A stretch of 64,000 bases of DNA from DYRB01 sp963709645 (GTDB taxonomy: Bacteria > Pseudomonadota > Gammaproteobacteria > Chromatiales > Chromatiaceae): contig CAVPXP010000005.1 of assembly GCA_963709645.1 (NCBI GenBank), positions 103,418 through 167,417 on the forward strand. Reading direction: 5' to 3'. Below the pieces are notes generated by a model. The model had not been told where the DNA came from. It made no database searches and saw nothing but the letters and a program-made list of their open reading frames with translations. The position numbers were made by a program, and so were the translations under genes. Positions 34,698-45,284 of the stretch are shown piece after piece (within the stretch, counting starts at the first letter, position 1; each line of letters opens with the position of its first letter).

Positions 34698-35957
34698 TCA
34701 GACCACAGCGGCGAGTTTGAAGATAGGCAGGTACATGGCGATGACAAGGCTGCCGACCAGGCCGCCGATGACCACCATGATCAGTGGCTCGAGCAGACTA
34801 CTCAGGCTGTCGACGGCGTTGTCGACCTCCTCTTCGTAGAAGTCCGCGACCTTTCCCAGCATCTCGTCCAGGGCGCCGGACTCCTCGCCGATGGCGGTCA
34901 TCTGGATCACCATGTGCGGAAACAGGTCCTGCTGGCGCATAGCGAGCTGGAGCGCCTGACCCGTGGCGACCTGCTCGCGCATGCGGTTGACGGCGTCGGA
35001 ATAGACCACGTTGCCGGTCGCTCCGGCGACAGACTGCAGGGCCTCCACCAGGGGTACCCCGGCAGCAAACATGGTCGAAAGGGTCCGCGCAAATCGAGCC
35101 AGGGCGGCCTTGTTCAGGATGTTGCCGATGACCGGGATCTTGAGCACAACCTGATCCACGATGCGGCGGAACGCCGCGGAGCGTTGGAACAGGTTCTTGA
35201 TGAAGTAGGCGAAAGCCGCGATGCCGAATCCGAGGGCCCACCAGTAATCGGTCAAGAAGTCGGACATCGAAATCACCAAGAGGGTGAAGGCCGGAAGGTC
35301 CGCCCCGAAGCTGGTGAAGAGCGCCTTGAACTGGGGTATGACGAACAGCATGATGACGACGGTCACGATGATGGCAACGCCAATGACCGCCGTGGGATAG
35401 AACATCGCCTTCTTGACCTTGCCCTTGATGGACTCGGTCTTCTCCTTGTAGGTTGCGATCTTGTCGAGCAGGATATCGAGTACGCCCGCCTGCTCGCCAG
35501 CGGCGACCAGGCTGCAGAACAGGTCGTCGAAATAGAGCGGGTGCTTGGACAGGGCCTCCGCCATGGCGGTACCGCTCTCGATATCGGTCTTCATCGAGAG
35601 GATCAGGTCCTGCATCGAGGGGTTGTCGTGACCGCGCCCGACGATGTCGAAGGATTGGACCAGGGGCACGCCCGCGGCCATCATGGTGGCGAGCTGGCGA
35701 CTGAAGATGGCGATGTCCGCGGTCTTGATCTTCCTTTTCCCGCTGAACAGCGGGTCAGCTTTCTTCTTGACCTTGGTCGGATTCACACCTTGTCGGCGTA
35801 GCTCGGCCCGCACCACTGTCAGATTGGGTGCCCGCGTCTCGCCCTTGATCCGAGCGCCGCGGCGATCCATGCCCTCCCAGGCAAAGACGTGGGATTTTTC
35901 GGCCTTGGGTACCGGCTTGCGTGGTGCCTTGGATTGTTGGGTCGCGGCGATGGCCAT
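34698..35957 (-). CDS. pilC: Type IV pilus inner-membrane platform protein
   Basis: A protein of 419 residues of the GspF/PilC family with two repeated cytoplasmic domains and three membrane helices. Landmarks are FAWEGMDRRGARIKGETRA at the N-terminus, SRQLATMMAAGVPLVQSFDI, AGEQAGVLDILLDKIATYKE, and the second-copy ARTLSTMFAAGVPLVEALQS and GEESGALDEMLGKVADFYEE. It anchors the PilB motor. The ATG follows the pilB stop by two bases. Confidence 0.95.
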   Translation of the reverse strand: MAIAATQQSKAPRKPVPKAEKSHVFAWEGMDRRGARIKGETRAPNLTVVRAELRRQGVNPTKVKKKADPLFSGKRKIKTADIAIFSRQLATMMAAGVPLVQSFDIVGRGHDNPSMQDLILSMKTDIESGTAMAEALSKHPLYFDDLFCSLVAAGEQAGVLDILLDKIATYKEKTESIKGKVKKAMFYPTAVIGVAIIVTVVIMLFVIPQFKALFTSFGADLPAFTLLVISMSDFLTDYWWALGFGIAAFAYFIKNLFQRSAAFRRIVDQVVLKIPVIGNILNKAALARFARTLSTMFAAGVPLVEALQSVAGATGNVVYSDAVNRMREQVATGQALQLAMRQQDLFPHMVIQMTAIGEESGALDEMLGKVADFYEEEVDNAVDSLSSLLEPLIMVVIGGLVGSLVIAMYLPIFKLAAVV

Positions 35958-35959
35958 AG

Positions 35960-37674
35960 TTAATCCTTCGTGACTCGGTTGACTTCCTCAAGGGAGATGA
36001 TTCCGGCCTTGACCTTGCGCAGCCCGGAGGCCCGTAGATCCGCCACCCCCTCCCTGCGCGCTTGATCGGCCAACTGGATGGCGTTGCCGCCCTCCATGAT
36101 CAGGCGCCCGATGGCGTCGGAGACACCCATCACCTGGAAGATGCCGATACGGCCCTTGTACCCGTTCGTGCAGCGGTCGCAGCCCACCGCCCGGTAGATG
36201 GTCAGGCCCTCATCGATCTCCTCGTGGGTGAATCCCTCTTCGATCAGGGCCTCCCGGGGCAGGTCTTCGAGTCTCGCGGCAATGGACGCACAGCTTCCGG
36301 GTCAGACGCTGGGCCATGATCAGCAGGACAGACGAAGCGATGTTGAAGGGTGCCACCCCCATGTTCGCCAGCCGGGTGAGGGTCTGGGGCGCATCGTTGG
36401 TATGCAGGGTTGAGAGGACCAAGTGGCCCGTTTGCGCCGCCTTGACGGCGATCTCGGCGGTCTCGAGGTCGCGGATCTCGCCGACCATAATGATGTCCGG
36501 GTCCTGCCGCAGGAAGGATCGCAGGGCCGCGGCGAAGGTCAGCCCGGTCTTGGGATTCATGTTGACCTGATTGATCCCGGAGACCTGGATCTCCACCGGG
36601 TCCTCAACGGTGGAGATATTCACGTCCGGCTTGTTTAGAATATTCAGCGCCGAGTAGAGCGAGACCGTCTTGCCCGAGCCTGTCGGTCCCGTGACCAGGA
36701 TCATCCCATAGGGCCTCGCGATGGCCCGCATGAAGGCCTCGCGCTGCTCTATTTCAAACCCCAGGCTCTCGATGCCGACCTGCGCCGCCGACGAGTCCAG
36801 GATACGCAGCACCACTTTCTCACCGTAGAGGGTGGGCAAGGTATTTACGCGGAAGTCGATATCGCGGGAGCGGCTGAGCTTGAGTTTGATGCGTCCGTCC
36901 TGGGGCACGCGGCGCTCGGCGATGTTCATACGCGACATGACCTTGAGGCGGGCCACCAGACGCGCGGCGATGTTGACCGGCGGGAAGGCCACCTCGCGCA
37001 GCATCCCATCCTGACGGTAGCGGACGCGGAAGGTTTTCTCGTAGGGCTCGACATGGATGTCGGAGGCTCCGCCTGAGATCGCATCCACCAGGATCTTGTT
37101 GACGTAACGAACAATGGGCGCCTCATCGACGTTGAGATCTTTGTCGTCCTTCTTGTCTTCTTCCTCCTCAGCGACATCGAGGTGGTCCAAATCCGTGTCC
37201 ATGAGCCCCGTCATGGTGGTGTCTTGGGCCTCGATAACCTGCGCCATCGCCGCAGTCAGCTTGTCCTCCTCAACCAGCACGACCTCCGTGGTCAACCCGG
37301 TATTAAAACGCACGTCCTCCAAGGCTTGACCGTTCGTCGGGTCGGAAAGCGCCAGAAACAGGCGCGTGCCACGCCGGTAGATCGGCAGTGCTCGGTGCTT
37401 TCGGATCAGCTTCTCATCCACCAGATTGTGGGGTAGATCGGTCAGATCGATAGCATTGAGGTCCATCAAAGGGACACCGAACTCGTGCGACGCCGCGATC
37501 GCAATACGGCGGCTGTCCAGTATCTTTTGTTCCACCAGATACTGGACGAAGGGTTGTCGGCGCATGGCAGACTCGACGGAGGCGGTCTGGGCCTGGGTCT
37601 CAGAGATCAGGCGGTCCCGCACCAGGCGTCCCGCCAGGCCGGACGGCCTCAATGTCACTCTGATTGGTCGCCAT
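35960..37674 (-). CDS. pilB: Type IV pilus assembly ATPase, two frameshifts
   Basis: The best start is ATG 37674 (MATNQSDI, the usual PilB opening). The frame must shift near 37650 to enter RPSGLAGRLVRDRLISE, then runs intact through Walker A GPTGSGKT, Walker B IIMVGEIRD and the His box LSTLHTNDAPQTL. It breaks again near 36271 inside the zinc region: CVHCRE is followed only in another frame by LEDLPREALIEEGFTHEEI and GCDRCTNGYKGRIGIFQV, ending at 35960. Both halves match PilB well, so one gene of about 570 residues is intended. It powers pilus extension. With pilC and pilD intact and coupled, sequence error is likelier than inactivation. Confidence 0.9.
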
Positions 37675-37717
37675 GGGAGTGCCCCTAAGCTCGCGTCGAG
37701 GCTGACACTATTGCACA

Positions 37718-38551
37718 TCAACGATTAACATTGAAGGCAAGACGCACGTTATTGGCCACCAGGCCGTTGTCCTTCTGCTCGCTCTCGTGGACGTAGAATT
37801 CCAGGATGGTCTCCCGGTTCATGAGCTGGTCCTCGGTGACCTCGTCGGCAAGCTCGTTGACATGACAGAAGACGCTTGCATAGGGCGAGCCCTCGTCGCG
37901 CGGGTCCGTAATCCAGAGGTCAGGCGAAATCCGCCTGATGAACCGCAAAAACCCGTATCCCTTGTCTGGGAGCCACTTGGTACAAACACCGCGCACACAG
38001 GACCCCGGAGCGCCCCACTCGTTCCGCTGCTCGTAGAAGACCGGCAGGAGGTCAGGGATCAGAAAGCCGGAATAAAAGGCATCGACCTCCTGCTGCAGCT
38101 GGCGAGAGACATTGCGAAAGCCGATCAACTCCACCCGGCAACCCTTGTTCTGCAACGCGGTGACGACCTGGATGAAATCGCCGTCCCCGGTTACCAACAA
38201 GACCTGGTCGAGCTTGTCGGCCTGGAGCATGGCCTCAACCGCCATATCCAGATCCGCGTTGGCCTTGGTGGTCACGTTGCCGGACTCATCCGTGTAACGA
38301 CGCACCGGCTTCACGAAGATCTTCCACCCGAAGTCGCGGACCATCTGCTGGTAGGCACGGGATTTCTTGGCGTATTCCGAGTCCTCCTTAGCGCGATCGA
38401 CATCGAAGGCTTGATAGGTGTTGAGACGCTGAAGCGTACCACCCTGGCGGCCGGCGAAACGCCGCAGTACGTCGTAGCGCATCTGGTAGCCGCCGTTGTA
38501 CCGCACGTTCTCTGCATCGACAAAGACGCCTACTCTCAGATCTTGACCCAA
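37718..38551 (-). CDS. NYN/LabA-like protein with cold-shock-like C-terminus
   Basis: A protein of 277 residues. The N-terminal 165 residues are a NYN (PIN-like) nuclease-fold domain: VGVFVDAENVRYNGG, then NADLDMAVEAM and LLVTGDGDFIQVV supply the acidic residues. The C-terminal part (CTKWLPDKGYGFLRF, SVFCHVNELAD, then DNGLVANNVRLAF) looks like a cold-shock/S1-like OB domain with the KGYGFL and VFCHV motifs. It probably binds or cuts RNA. It lies upstream of pilB on the same strand, 43 bases from the pilB start, but no link with pili is known. Confidence 0.85.
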   Translation of the reverse strand: MGQDLRVGVFVDAENVRYNGGYQMRYDVLRRFAGRQGGTLQRLNTYQAFDVDRAKEDSEYAKKSRAYQQMVRDFGWKIFVKPVRRYTDESGNVTTKANADLDMAVEAMLQADKLDQVLLVTGDGDFIQVVTALQNKGCRVELIGFRNVSRQLQQEVDAFYSGFLIPDLLPVFYEQRNEWGAPGSCVRGVCTKWLPDKGYGFLRFIRRISPDLWITDPRDEGSPYASVFCHVNELADEVTEDQLMNRETILEFYVHESEQKDNGLVANNVRLAFNVNR

Positions 38552-38606
38552 TTAACAGAACCCCTGAAAAAATCGAAACCAATGACATACATCCCTTACG
38601 ACAGCA

Positions 38607-38635
38607 GGCACACCCCGGCGCGGACGGGGCGTGCC
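38607..38635 (-). terminator. Hairpin downstream of acs
   Basis: An 11-bp near-perfect stem (GGCACACCCCG / CGGGGCGTGCC, one mismatch) lies 24 bases beyond the corrected acs stop. It has no T tract. Confidence 0.5.
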
Positions 38636-38658
38636 GCCTCAAGCGACCGCTTGCAGCA

Positions 38659-40607
38659 TCAGCGGTTCGCCCGATTCTCGATCAGCTCGTTGACCACCGT
38701 TGGATCGGCCAGAGTCGAGGTATCGCCCAACGAAGTCAATCTCGTTGGCTGCGATCTTGCGCAGGATGCGGCGCATGATCTTGCCCGAGCGGGTCTTCGG
38801 CAGGCTCGGGGCCCACTGAATGATGTCCACGATGGCGATGGGCCCGATCTCGCCCGCGCACCATAGCAACCAGCTCCTTCTTGAGGGCGTCCGTGGGCTC
38901 CACGCCGGCCATCGGCGTGACATAGGCATAGATGCCCTGACCCTTGATGTCATGCGGATAGCCGACAACCGCCGCCTCCGCCACATGGGGATGGAGCACC
39001 AGGGCAGATTCGATCTCGGCAGTCCCCAGGCGATGGCCGGAGACGTTCAGCACGTCGTCGATGCGCCCGGTAATCCAATAGTCGCCGTCGGCGTCGCGCC
39101 GGGCACCGTCACCGGTGAAGTAGGAGCCCGGGTACTGCTTGAAGTAGGTGTCGATGTAGCGCTGGTGGTCGCCGTAGACGGTCCGCATCTGGGCTGGCCA
39201 GGGCCGCGTGATGACCAAGGCGCCCTCGCCCTCCCCCTCGATTAGGGAGCCATTTCCGGCGTCAACCAGGGCCGGAACCACGCCGAAGAAGGGTTTGGTC
39301 GCGGAACCTGGCTTCAATGGGGTAGCGCCCGGCAGGGGGGTGATGAGATGCCCTCCAGTCTCGGTCTGCCACCAGGTATCGACGATGGGGCAGCGCTCGT
39401 CGCCAACCACCCGGTAGTACCACTCCCAGGCCTCCGGGTTGATGGGCTCGCCCACCGAGCCCAGGATACGCAGGGACTTGCGGGAAGTCTTCCTGACCGG
39501 CTCCTCGCCGGCCCGCATCAAGGAACGGATGGCGGTGGGAGCAGTGTAGAAGATCGACACCTTGTGCTTGTCGATAACCTGCCAAAACCGCGACATGTCC
39601 GGGTAGTTGGGGATGCCCTCGAACATGACCGAGATGGCACCATTGGCCAAGGGGCCATAGACGATGTAGGTGTGCCCCGTGACCCAACCGACGTCGGCGG
39701 TGCACCAATAGACCTCGCCCTCCTGGTAGTCGAAGGTGTACTTGTGGGTCATGGCGGCGAAGACAAGGTAACCGCCGGTGGTGTGCAAGGCGCCCTTGGG
39801 CTTGCCGGTAGAGCCCGACGTATAGAGGATGAACAGCGGGGCCTCGGCGTCCATCGGCTCGGGCTCACAGGTCTCAGAAACACCCGCCATGGCCTCGTCG
39901 TACCAGACGTCACGTGCGGCATTCCAGACCACGTTACCGCCGGTGCGGCGCACCACCAAAACGGTACTGACGTTCGGGCACTCCTCCAACGCCTTGTCGG
40001 CGTTCTTCTTGAGGGGGACCTGGCGCCCGCCGCGCACGCTCTCGTCGGAGGTAATGACCACGCGGCAGTCGGAGTCCAGGATGCGGTCACGGAGCGAGTC
40101 CGGGGAGAAGCCCCCAAAGACGATGGAGTGCACCGCCCCGATGCGGGTACAGGCCAGCATGGCCACCGCCGCCTCGGGGATCATGGGCATGTAGATGCAC
40201 ACCCGATCGCCCTTCTTCACGCCGCGAGCCTTGAGGACATTGGCGAGCTTGCAGACCTCGCGGTGCAACTCGCGGTAGGTGATCTTGCGATCCACTTCAG
40301 GGTTGTCCGACTCCCAGATGATGGCGACCTGGTCGCCCCGGGTCTCCAGGTGCCGATCCAGGCAGTTGTAGGAGACGTTGAGCTGGCCGCCCTTGAACCA
40401 GGCAATGTGCATATCCTCGGCCGCGAAGCTGTAGTCCAAGACCTGGTCCCAAGGCTTAGACCAGGTCACGAAGCGCTCGGCCTGCTCTGCCCAGAACCCC
40501 TCCGGATCCTCCACGGAGCGGGCGTATAGGGTGGCGTATTGGTCCTGAGTTATGTGGGCCTTGGCCGCGATAGCCGCCGGGACCGGGTAGACCTTGTGAT
40601 CTGACAT
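38659..40607 (-). CDS. acs: Acetyl-CoA synthetase, two frameshifts near 3' end
   Basis: From ATG 40607 (AGGA nine bases upstream). The main frame has the acyl-adenylate core: YTSGSTGKPKGALHTTGGY, VDTWWQTETGGH, GDGARRDADGDYWITGRIDD and VSGHRLGTAEIESAL. After LVAMVRG the frame must drop one base at the CCC run 38852-38854 to read GEIGPIAIVDIIQWAPSLPK and the Lys-bearing TRSGKIMRRILRKI. It must drop one more at CCC 38726-38728 to read GDTSTLADPTVVNELIENR and stop at 38659. The corrected length is close to the family's 650. It activates acetate to acetyl-CoA via acetyl-AMP. The nearby DUF294 protein and symporter fit an acetate-use block. Confidence 0.93.
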
Positions 40608-40813
40608 GGCTTGTATTCCTCTTTGGTGATGTTTTCCGCGCCGCCGTTAGCGGCGGTCGCCTGGGGTCTTGGATGCCACGCGAAACAGCGCCCAATACTA
40701 GTCCGTCCCTGGGCCATCCGCTACCAACCTGGGACTGGCAACAATCGCTCACGGGCGTCCTGCCCCCAAAGGCACTGGCCCGTCCACGGGCGGGGGGCAT
40801 CCGCCCCCGCGGG

Positions 40814-41497
40814 TCAGGCGAGCAGCTCCCTCAGCCGCAGGCTTCGCCCGTCGCCCAGGTGCCCGGCCTGGGCTAGAAACAGCTCCGCCGCTGCCAAGGC
40901 GTCATACAAGGCATTGTGGGCGGAGTAGCGCGGCAGGTTGTAGCGCTCCCCCAGGGCATGCAGGCGCAAGTCCGACCCCTTGTAGGCGATCTGCCGCCGC
41001 TCGAGCTGGCGTTGGGCCAGGACCTGGGTGTCTACCACCGGAACAATGATGCCGACGCCATAGACCTGCCGGCAAGCCGAGCCGATGAACCCGGTCTCCA
41101 CTCGGGCGTGATGAGCGATGAGGACCTTGCCGGCCAGGGCCCTCAGCAGGTCGGCCAGCACCACCGGCAGATCCTCCCCCAGGGCCGCCTGGTCGTCGGT
41201 GATCTGGTGGATAACAGCGCTGGCCGCCGGGACATCGCCGACAATACGCACCACCCGGTGCTGCGCGCTGGCCAGATCGATGCGCCCGCCGCCCAGGCTG
41301 ACATGGCCCACACTCAGGATGGCGTCCTTGCGCTGGTCGAGCCCCGTGGTCTCAAGATCCAGGGCGAGGTAGTCCACCGAGCGCCATTCGGTACCGGGCT
41401 TTGGAAACGGCCGAGACAGGTAGTCGCGCAGCGGACCCGGCGGGGCCTTCCGCAGGAGCCTGCGGCGACGCCAGTCGAGGAGCCAAGGACCAAGCAT
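40814..41497 (-). CDS. DnaQ-like 3'-5' exonuclease
   Basis: A protein of 227 residues of the DEDDh family. Motif I is Asp47-x-Glu49 in LALDLETTGLD. Motif III is HNALYDALAAAELF near the C-terminus. HHARVETGFIG is in the motif II position with the acidic residue altered in context. It is related to the epsilon proofreading subunit, but in this family the gene is usually found beside DUF294 nucleotidyltransferase genes, as here (3 bases apart). Its cellular substrate is not known. It is probably co-transcribed with the DUF294 gene upstream. Confidence 0.85.
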   Translation of the reverse strand: MLGPWLLDWRRRRLLRKAPPGPLRDYLSRPFPKPGTEWRSVDYLALDLETTGLDQRKDAILSVGHVSLGGGRIDLASAQHRVVRIVGDVPAASAVIHQITDDQAALGEDLPVVLADLLRALAGKVLIAHHARVETGFIGSACRQVYGVGIIVPVVDTQVLAQRQLERRQIAYKGSDLRLHALGERYNLPRYSAHNALYDALAAAELFLAQAGHLGDGRSLRLRELLA

Positions 41498-41499
41498 CG

Positions 41500-43368
41500 T
41501 CAGGCGAAGCGCCCCGCCTGATACCTTTGCCCCAGGAACTCCTGCATGCCGTTGATGAGCACGAAGGCGTCGCGCAGGTGGCCGCGCTCAAGGGGCGAGA
41601 GGTCATCCGGGGACAGAAAGTTGTCTGCCGGCTCACCGCGGCGCAGTTGTTGTCCCTGGTGGCGGATGCGCAGTGTTCCAATCAGCTCCATGGCGTCAGT
41701 CAGGTTAGCGGCGCCCTCACGACTCAGGCTCCCGCGCGCAGCTGCCGCCTCGATACGTTCCAGGGTATTGACCGCCGGGAGCCCGGCTGCCAGTGCATGG
41801 ACCCTGGCCATATCGATCACCGGGACCGTGCCTCGGTGCTTGAGGTCGAATGTATGGTCGTGCTCCCCGCCATGGATGAGAACGAAGTTGCGAAAGAATC
41901 CCAGCGGCGGGCGGTGCCTGAGGGCATTGGCCGCCATGTAGGCGATGAAGATGCGGTTGGCACGGCTGTGGTCAAGGACGTGTTCCTGGAGCTCCCCGAA
42001 CATTCCCTCGGGGTCGCGCACGGCGCGCAGATCGAAGAACACACTGGCGAGCATCAGAGCCATGGGCTCCGGTCGCTCGATCCAGTTGGTGAAGTACTTG
42101 CGCCAAATCCGCAACGGCTGGCGCCACTTTGGGTTGGAGGCCATCACCTCCCCAGGGCAGTAGACGTAACCGCAGGCGTTCAACCCGTCGTTGACGTACT
42201 GGGCCAGGGCCCCAAACCAGGCGTCATCGTCCGGCTTCATGTGGTCGGCGATGAGCAGCGCGTTGTCCTGGTCGGAGTGCGACGACTGCTCGCGCCTGGC
42301 CTGGGAGCCGCCGGCCAACCAGGCGTAGGGGACGGGCGGGGGACCAAGCTCAGCCTCCGCCAGGTCCAGGAAGCGGCTGGTCAGCGCGTCAGTAACGGCG
42401 CTCACCGCTTGTCCGACCTGGTCCGCGGTCGCGCCGCTGGTGACCAGTTGCACCTGGAGCTCGGGAACCTTAGCGCTGATCTGCACCAGGACATCCGGGG
42501 AGCGGGCCTTGTGGATGTCACCAACCAGGTAGACAGAGTTTGCGCTTTGCACACGGACGAAGTCGGAGGTAGAGACCACCCCTACCACCCGCCCGGCCTC
42601 CACGACCGGGAGGTGGTGGACGTTGAGGCGTGTCATGGCGATCAGGGCCTGGAACCCCAGGCTTCCCACGGAGGTCGTGTGCAGGTTCTCGGTCATGATG
42701 CGCGACACCGGCTCGTCTGCGGACAGGCCGGCGACGATACAGCGGCTGCGCAGGTCGCGGTCGGTGATCATCCCGGCCAGGCGCTCGCCGTCCATGATGA
42801 CCAGGGACGACACGCGGTGCTCGGTCATGATGCGCGCCGCCTCCCGGATGCTGCTATCCGGGGTAGTGGCGACCAGGCTGCGACCGATCAGGTCCCCGAC
42901 CTGCACAGTCATAAGCCCCACCCCAGTCCCGGGACCCTCCTTGAGGGTATCGATCGCCTTGCGCAACCGCTGTGCGACCGAATGATCGAAGTGCTCCGCA
43001 AAGGCCTCGTGGCCCTCGCGCAAGGCGGCGAGCTCGGCGCAGGGAAGCTCGTAGACCAGGGTGTCCTCCACCGTGACGCCGGTGTAGTCCGTGGGTTGCC
43101 CCTCGATCTGGCATCGCATCGGGCAGATATCGCCCTCGGCGAGCTTGCCGAGCAGCTCACCTGCGGGGTCACGCAGCTCCACGGCCCCGCGGCGTAGGAT
43201 GTAGAGCTGGGGCTCGCTGGCGGACCCCTCCGGGGGGAAAGGTGTCCCGCGACGGAAGTAGCGCACCGCTAGCTTCCGTGGGAGGCGGTCAAGCGCCTGC
43301 ACCGGCAGCAGGTCGAAGGGCGGGTGGTTCGCAAGAAAATCGCGGATCTCGATCAGCTCGACGTCCAT
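41500..43368 (-). CDS. cNMP-binding / CBS-pair / DUF294 nucleotidyltransferase protein
   Basis: A protein of 622 residues. Domains in order: cNMP-binding barrel about 15-130 (LYILRRGAVELRDPAGELLG), CBS pair about 155-275 (RIMTEHRVSSLVIMDGERLA, then TRLNVHHLPVVEAGRVVGVV), GlnD-like nucleotidyltransferase about 320-440 with GGSQARRE and SDQDNALL, and a DUF294 C-terminal helical domain. The sensory domains suggest control by nucleotides or energy state. The gene is 3 bases from the DnaQ-like gene and is separated from the symporter genes only by a terminator. This set is a recurrent neighbour of acetate symporters in proteobacteria. The target of the transferase is unknown. Confidence 0.9.
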   Translation of the reverse strand: MDVELIEIRDFLANHPPFDLLPVQALDRLPRKLAVRYFRRGTPFPPEGSASEPQLYILRRGAVELRDPAGELLGKLAEGDICPMRCQIEGQPTDYTGVTVEDTLVYELPCAELAALREGHEAFAEHFDHSVAQRLRKAIDTLKEGPGTGVGLMTVQVGDLIGRSLVATTPDSSIREAARIMTEHRVSSLVIMDGERLAGMITDRDLRSRCIVAGLSADEPVSRIMTENLHTTSVGSLGFQALIAMTRLNVHHLPVVEAGRVVGVVSTSDFVRVQSANSVYLVGDIHKARSPDVLVQISAKVPELQVQLVTSGATADQVGQAVSAVTDALTSRFLDLAEAELGPPPVPYAWLAGGSQARREQSSHSDQDNALLIADHMKPDDDAWFGALAQYVNDGLNACGYVYCPGEVMASNPKWRQPLRIWRKYFTNWIERPEPMALMLASVFFDLRAVRDPEGMFGELQEHVLDHSRANRIFIAYMAANALRHRPPLGFFRNFVLIHGGEHDHTFDLKHRGTVPVIDMARVHALAAGLPAVNTLERIEAAAARGSLSREGAANLTDAMELIGTLRIRHQGQQLRRGEPADNFLSPDDLSPLERGHLRDAFVLINGMQEFLGQRYQAGRFA

Positions 43369-43422
43369 CAGCTCCCCCAGGGGTGTCGGCCCAGGTCGCT
43401 CCCCCGGACCTCTTGGACCAAT

Positions 43423-43448
43423 AAAAAGGCCCCGCCGGGGCGGGGCCT
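43423..43448 (-). terminator. Rho-independent terminator of the symporter operon
   Basis: A 10-bp perfect stem (AGGCCCCGCC / GGCGGGGCCT) is followed on the minus strand by a T tract (plus-strand A run 43423-43427). It ends the symporter transcript before the DUF294 gene. Confidence 0.88.
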
Positions 43449-43483
43449 AGGTGCCGATCAGGCTGCCCCGATCAGGCGCCGCC

Positions 43484-45257
43484 TCAGTGGGCGACGGCCT
43501 CACCGGCACCGCGCGGCACGCGGATGTCTTCTACCAGATGCTGGATGTGCTCAGGCGGGGGCGGCGTGATGCGCGAAACCACCCAAGCGACGGCAAAGTT
43601 CAGCAGCATACCGATAGTGCCGATTCCCTCCGGGGAGATCCCGAACAGCCACTCGCTCGACGGAACTGCGGGCATCCCGAGCAGGACATCGCGCTTGAAG
43701 TAGATGATGTACCCGAGGGTGAAGACCAGTCCCGAGAGCATCCCGGCGATGGCGCCCCACTTGTTCATCCGCTTGTTGAAGATGCCGAGCAAGATGATGG
43801 GGAACAGCGACGACGCGGCCAAACCAAAGGCAAAGGCCACCACCTGGGCCACGAAGCCTGGCGGATTTGCGCCCAGGTAACCGGCGATGAGGATGGCGAC
43901 GGCGATGGCGATACGCCCGGAGAGTAGTTCCCCGCGTTCGCTCAGGTTCTTGGTCATGATGCTCTTCATCAGGTCGTGCGAGATACTGGACGAGATGACG
44001 AGCAGCAGTCCAGCCGCTGTGGACAATGCCGCAGCGATACCGCCGGCGGCCACCAGGGCGATGACCCAGTTGGGCAGGCCGGCAATCTCCGGGTTGGCCA
44101 GCACCATGATGTCACGGTCCACGGTCAGCTCGTTGCCCTTCCAGCCCTTCTCGGTCGGCCGCGCGCCAAGATCGCCTCGTTCTTGGTCTTGTCGTTGTAG
44201 TACTGGATCTTGCCGTCCTGGTTCTTGTCGTCGAACTTGAGCAGTCCGGTCTTCTCCCAGGTCTTGAACCAGTTCGGCATGGTGGCATACTCGGCGTCCC
44301 GGTCTGATCCGGACCACCGACGGTGTTCATCAGGTTCATGCGGGCCATGGCGCCAACGGCGGGGGCCGTGGTGTAGAGGATGGCGATGAAGAACAGGGCC
44401 CAGCCGGCAGAGGTGCGCGCATCATGGACGCGCGGAACCGTGAAGAACCGGACGATGACATGGGGCAGGCCGGCCGTTCCGACCATCAGCGCCATGGTGA
44501 TGCAGAACATGTCGAGCATGGCCGTGCCGCCCAGTGCATTGGTGTAGGAGCCGAAGCCCAGATCGGTGACGATCAGGTCGAGTTTCTGGAGCAGGTACAG
44601 GTTGCTGCCGTCGTTCATCTGGCTGCCGAGGGCAATCTGCGGGACCGGGTTCCCGGTGAGCTGAATGGCGATGAAGACCGCTGGGACCGTATAGGCGAAG
44701 ATCAGCACGACGTACTGGGCAACCTGGGTATAGGTGATCCCCTTCATGCCGCCGAACACCGCATAGACGAAGACGATGCCCATGCCCACGACCAGGCCGG
44801 TGATGATGTCCACCTCCAGGAAGCGGGAAAAGACGATGCCGACGCCACGCATCTGGCCGGCGACGTAGGTAAAGGAGATAAAGAGCAAGCAGATCACCGC
44901 CACCACGCGGGCGGTCTGGGAGTAGTAACGGTCGCCGACGAATTCCGGAACCGTAAACTTGCCGAACTTACGCAGATAAGGGGCCAGGAGCATGGCCAGC
45001 AGGACGTAGCCGCCGGTCCAGCCCATCAGGTACATGCCACCCTTGTATCCCAAGAAGCCAATCAGGCCGGCCATGGAGATGAAAGAGGCGGCGGACATCC
45101 AATCGGCGGCCGTCGCCATGCCGTTGGCCACCGGGTGCACGCCGCGCCCGGCGATGTAGAACTCGCCCGTCGTGGCCGCTTTGGCCCAGATGGCGATACC
45201 GAAGTAGACGGCGAAGGTCGCGCCGACCACGATGTAGGTCAGTGTTTGCAGATCCAT
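43484..45257 (-). CDS. Sodium:solute symporter, acetate-permease type, two frameshifts
   Basis: A solute:sodium symporter of about 590 residues. The first frame (from 45257) covers the first nine helices, with YIAGRGVHPVANGMATAADW, FVGDRYYSQTARVVAVICL and AVFGGMKGITYTQVAQY. Near 44305 it shifts to a linker reading DAEYATMPNWFKTWEKTG and FDDKNQDGKIQYYNDKTKN. Near 44165 it shifts again to KGWKGNELTVDRDIMVLAN, VAAGGIAAALSTAAGLLLVI and the last helices, ending at 43484. With a DUF4212 gene immediately upstream it matches the VC2705-type cation/acetate symporters. It should import acetate or a related carboxylate with sodium, feeding acs. Confidence 0.88.
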
Positions 45258-45284
45258 GTCGATAGTCCCCTTGGGTGGCGCCGG

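Noticed and set aside
34914..35801. Open frame antisense to pilC
   Set aside because: Asp/Gly/Glu-rich shadow composition with no homology pattern; pilC is intact.
38736..38870. Acetyl-CoA synthetase as a true pseudogene
   Set aside because: The frame is restored by removing single bases from two CCC runs and the conserved C-terminal domain, including the regulatory Lys motif, is intact.
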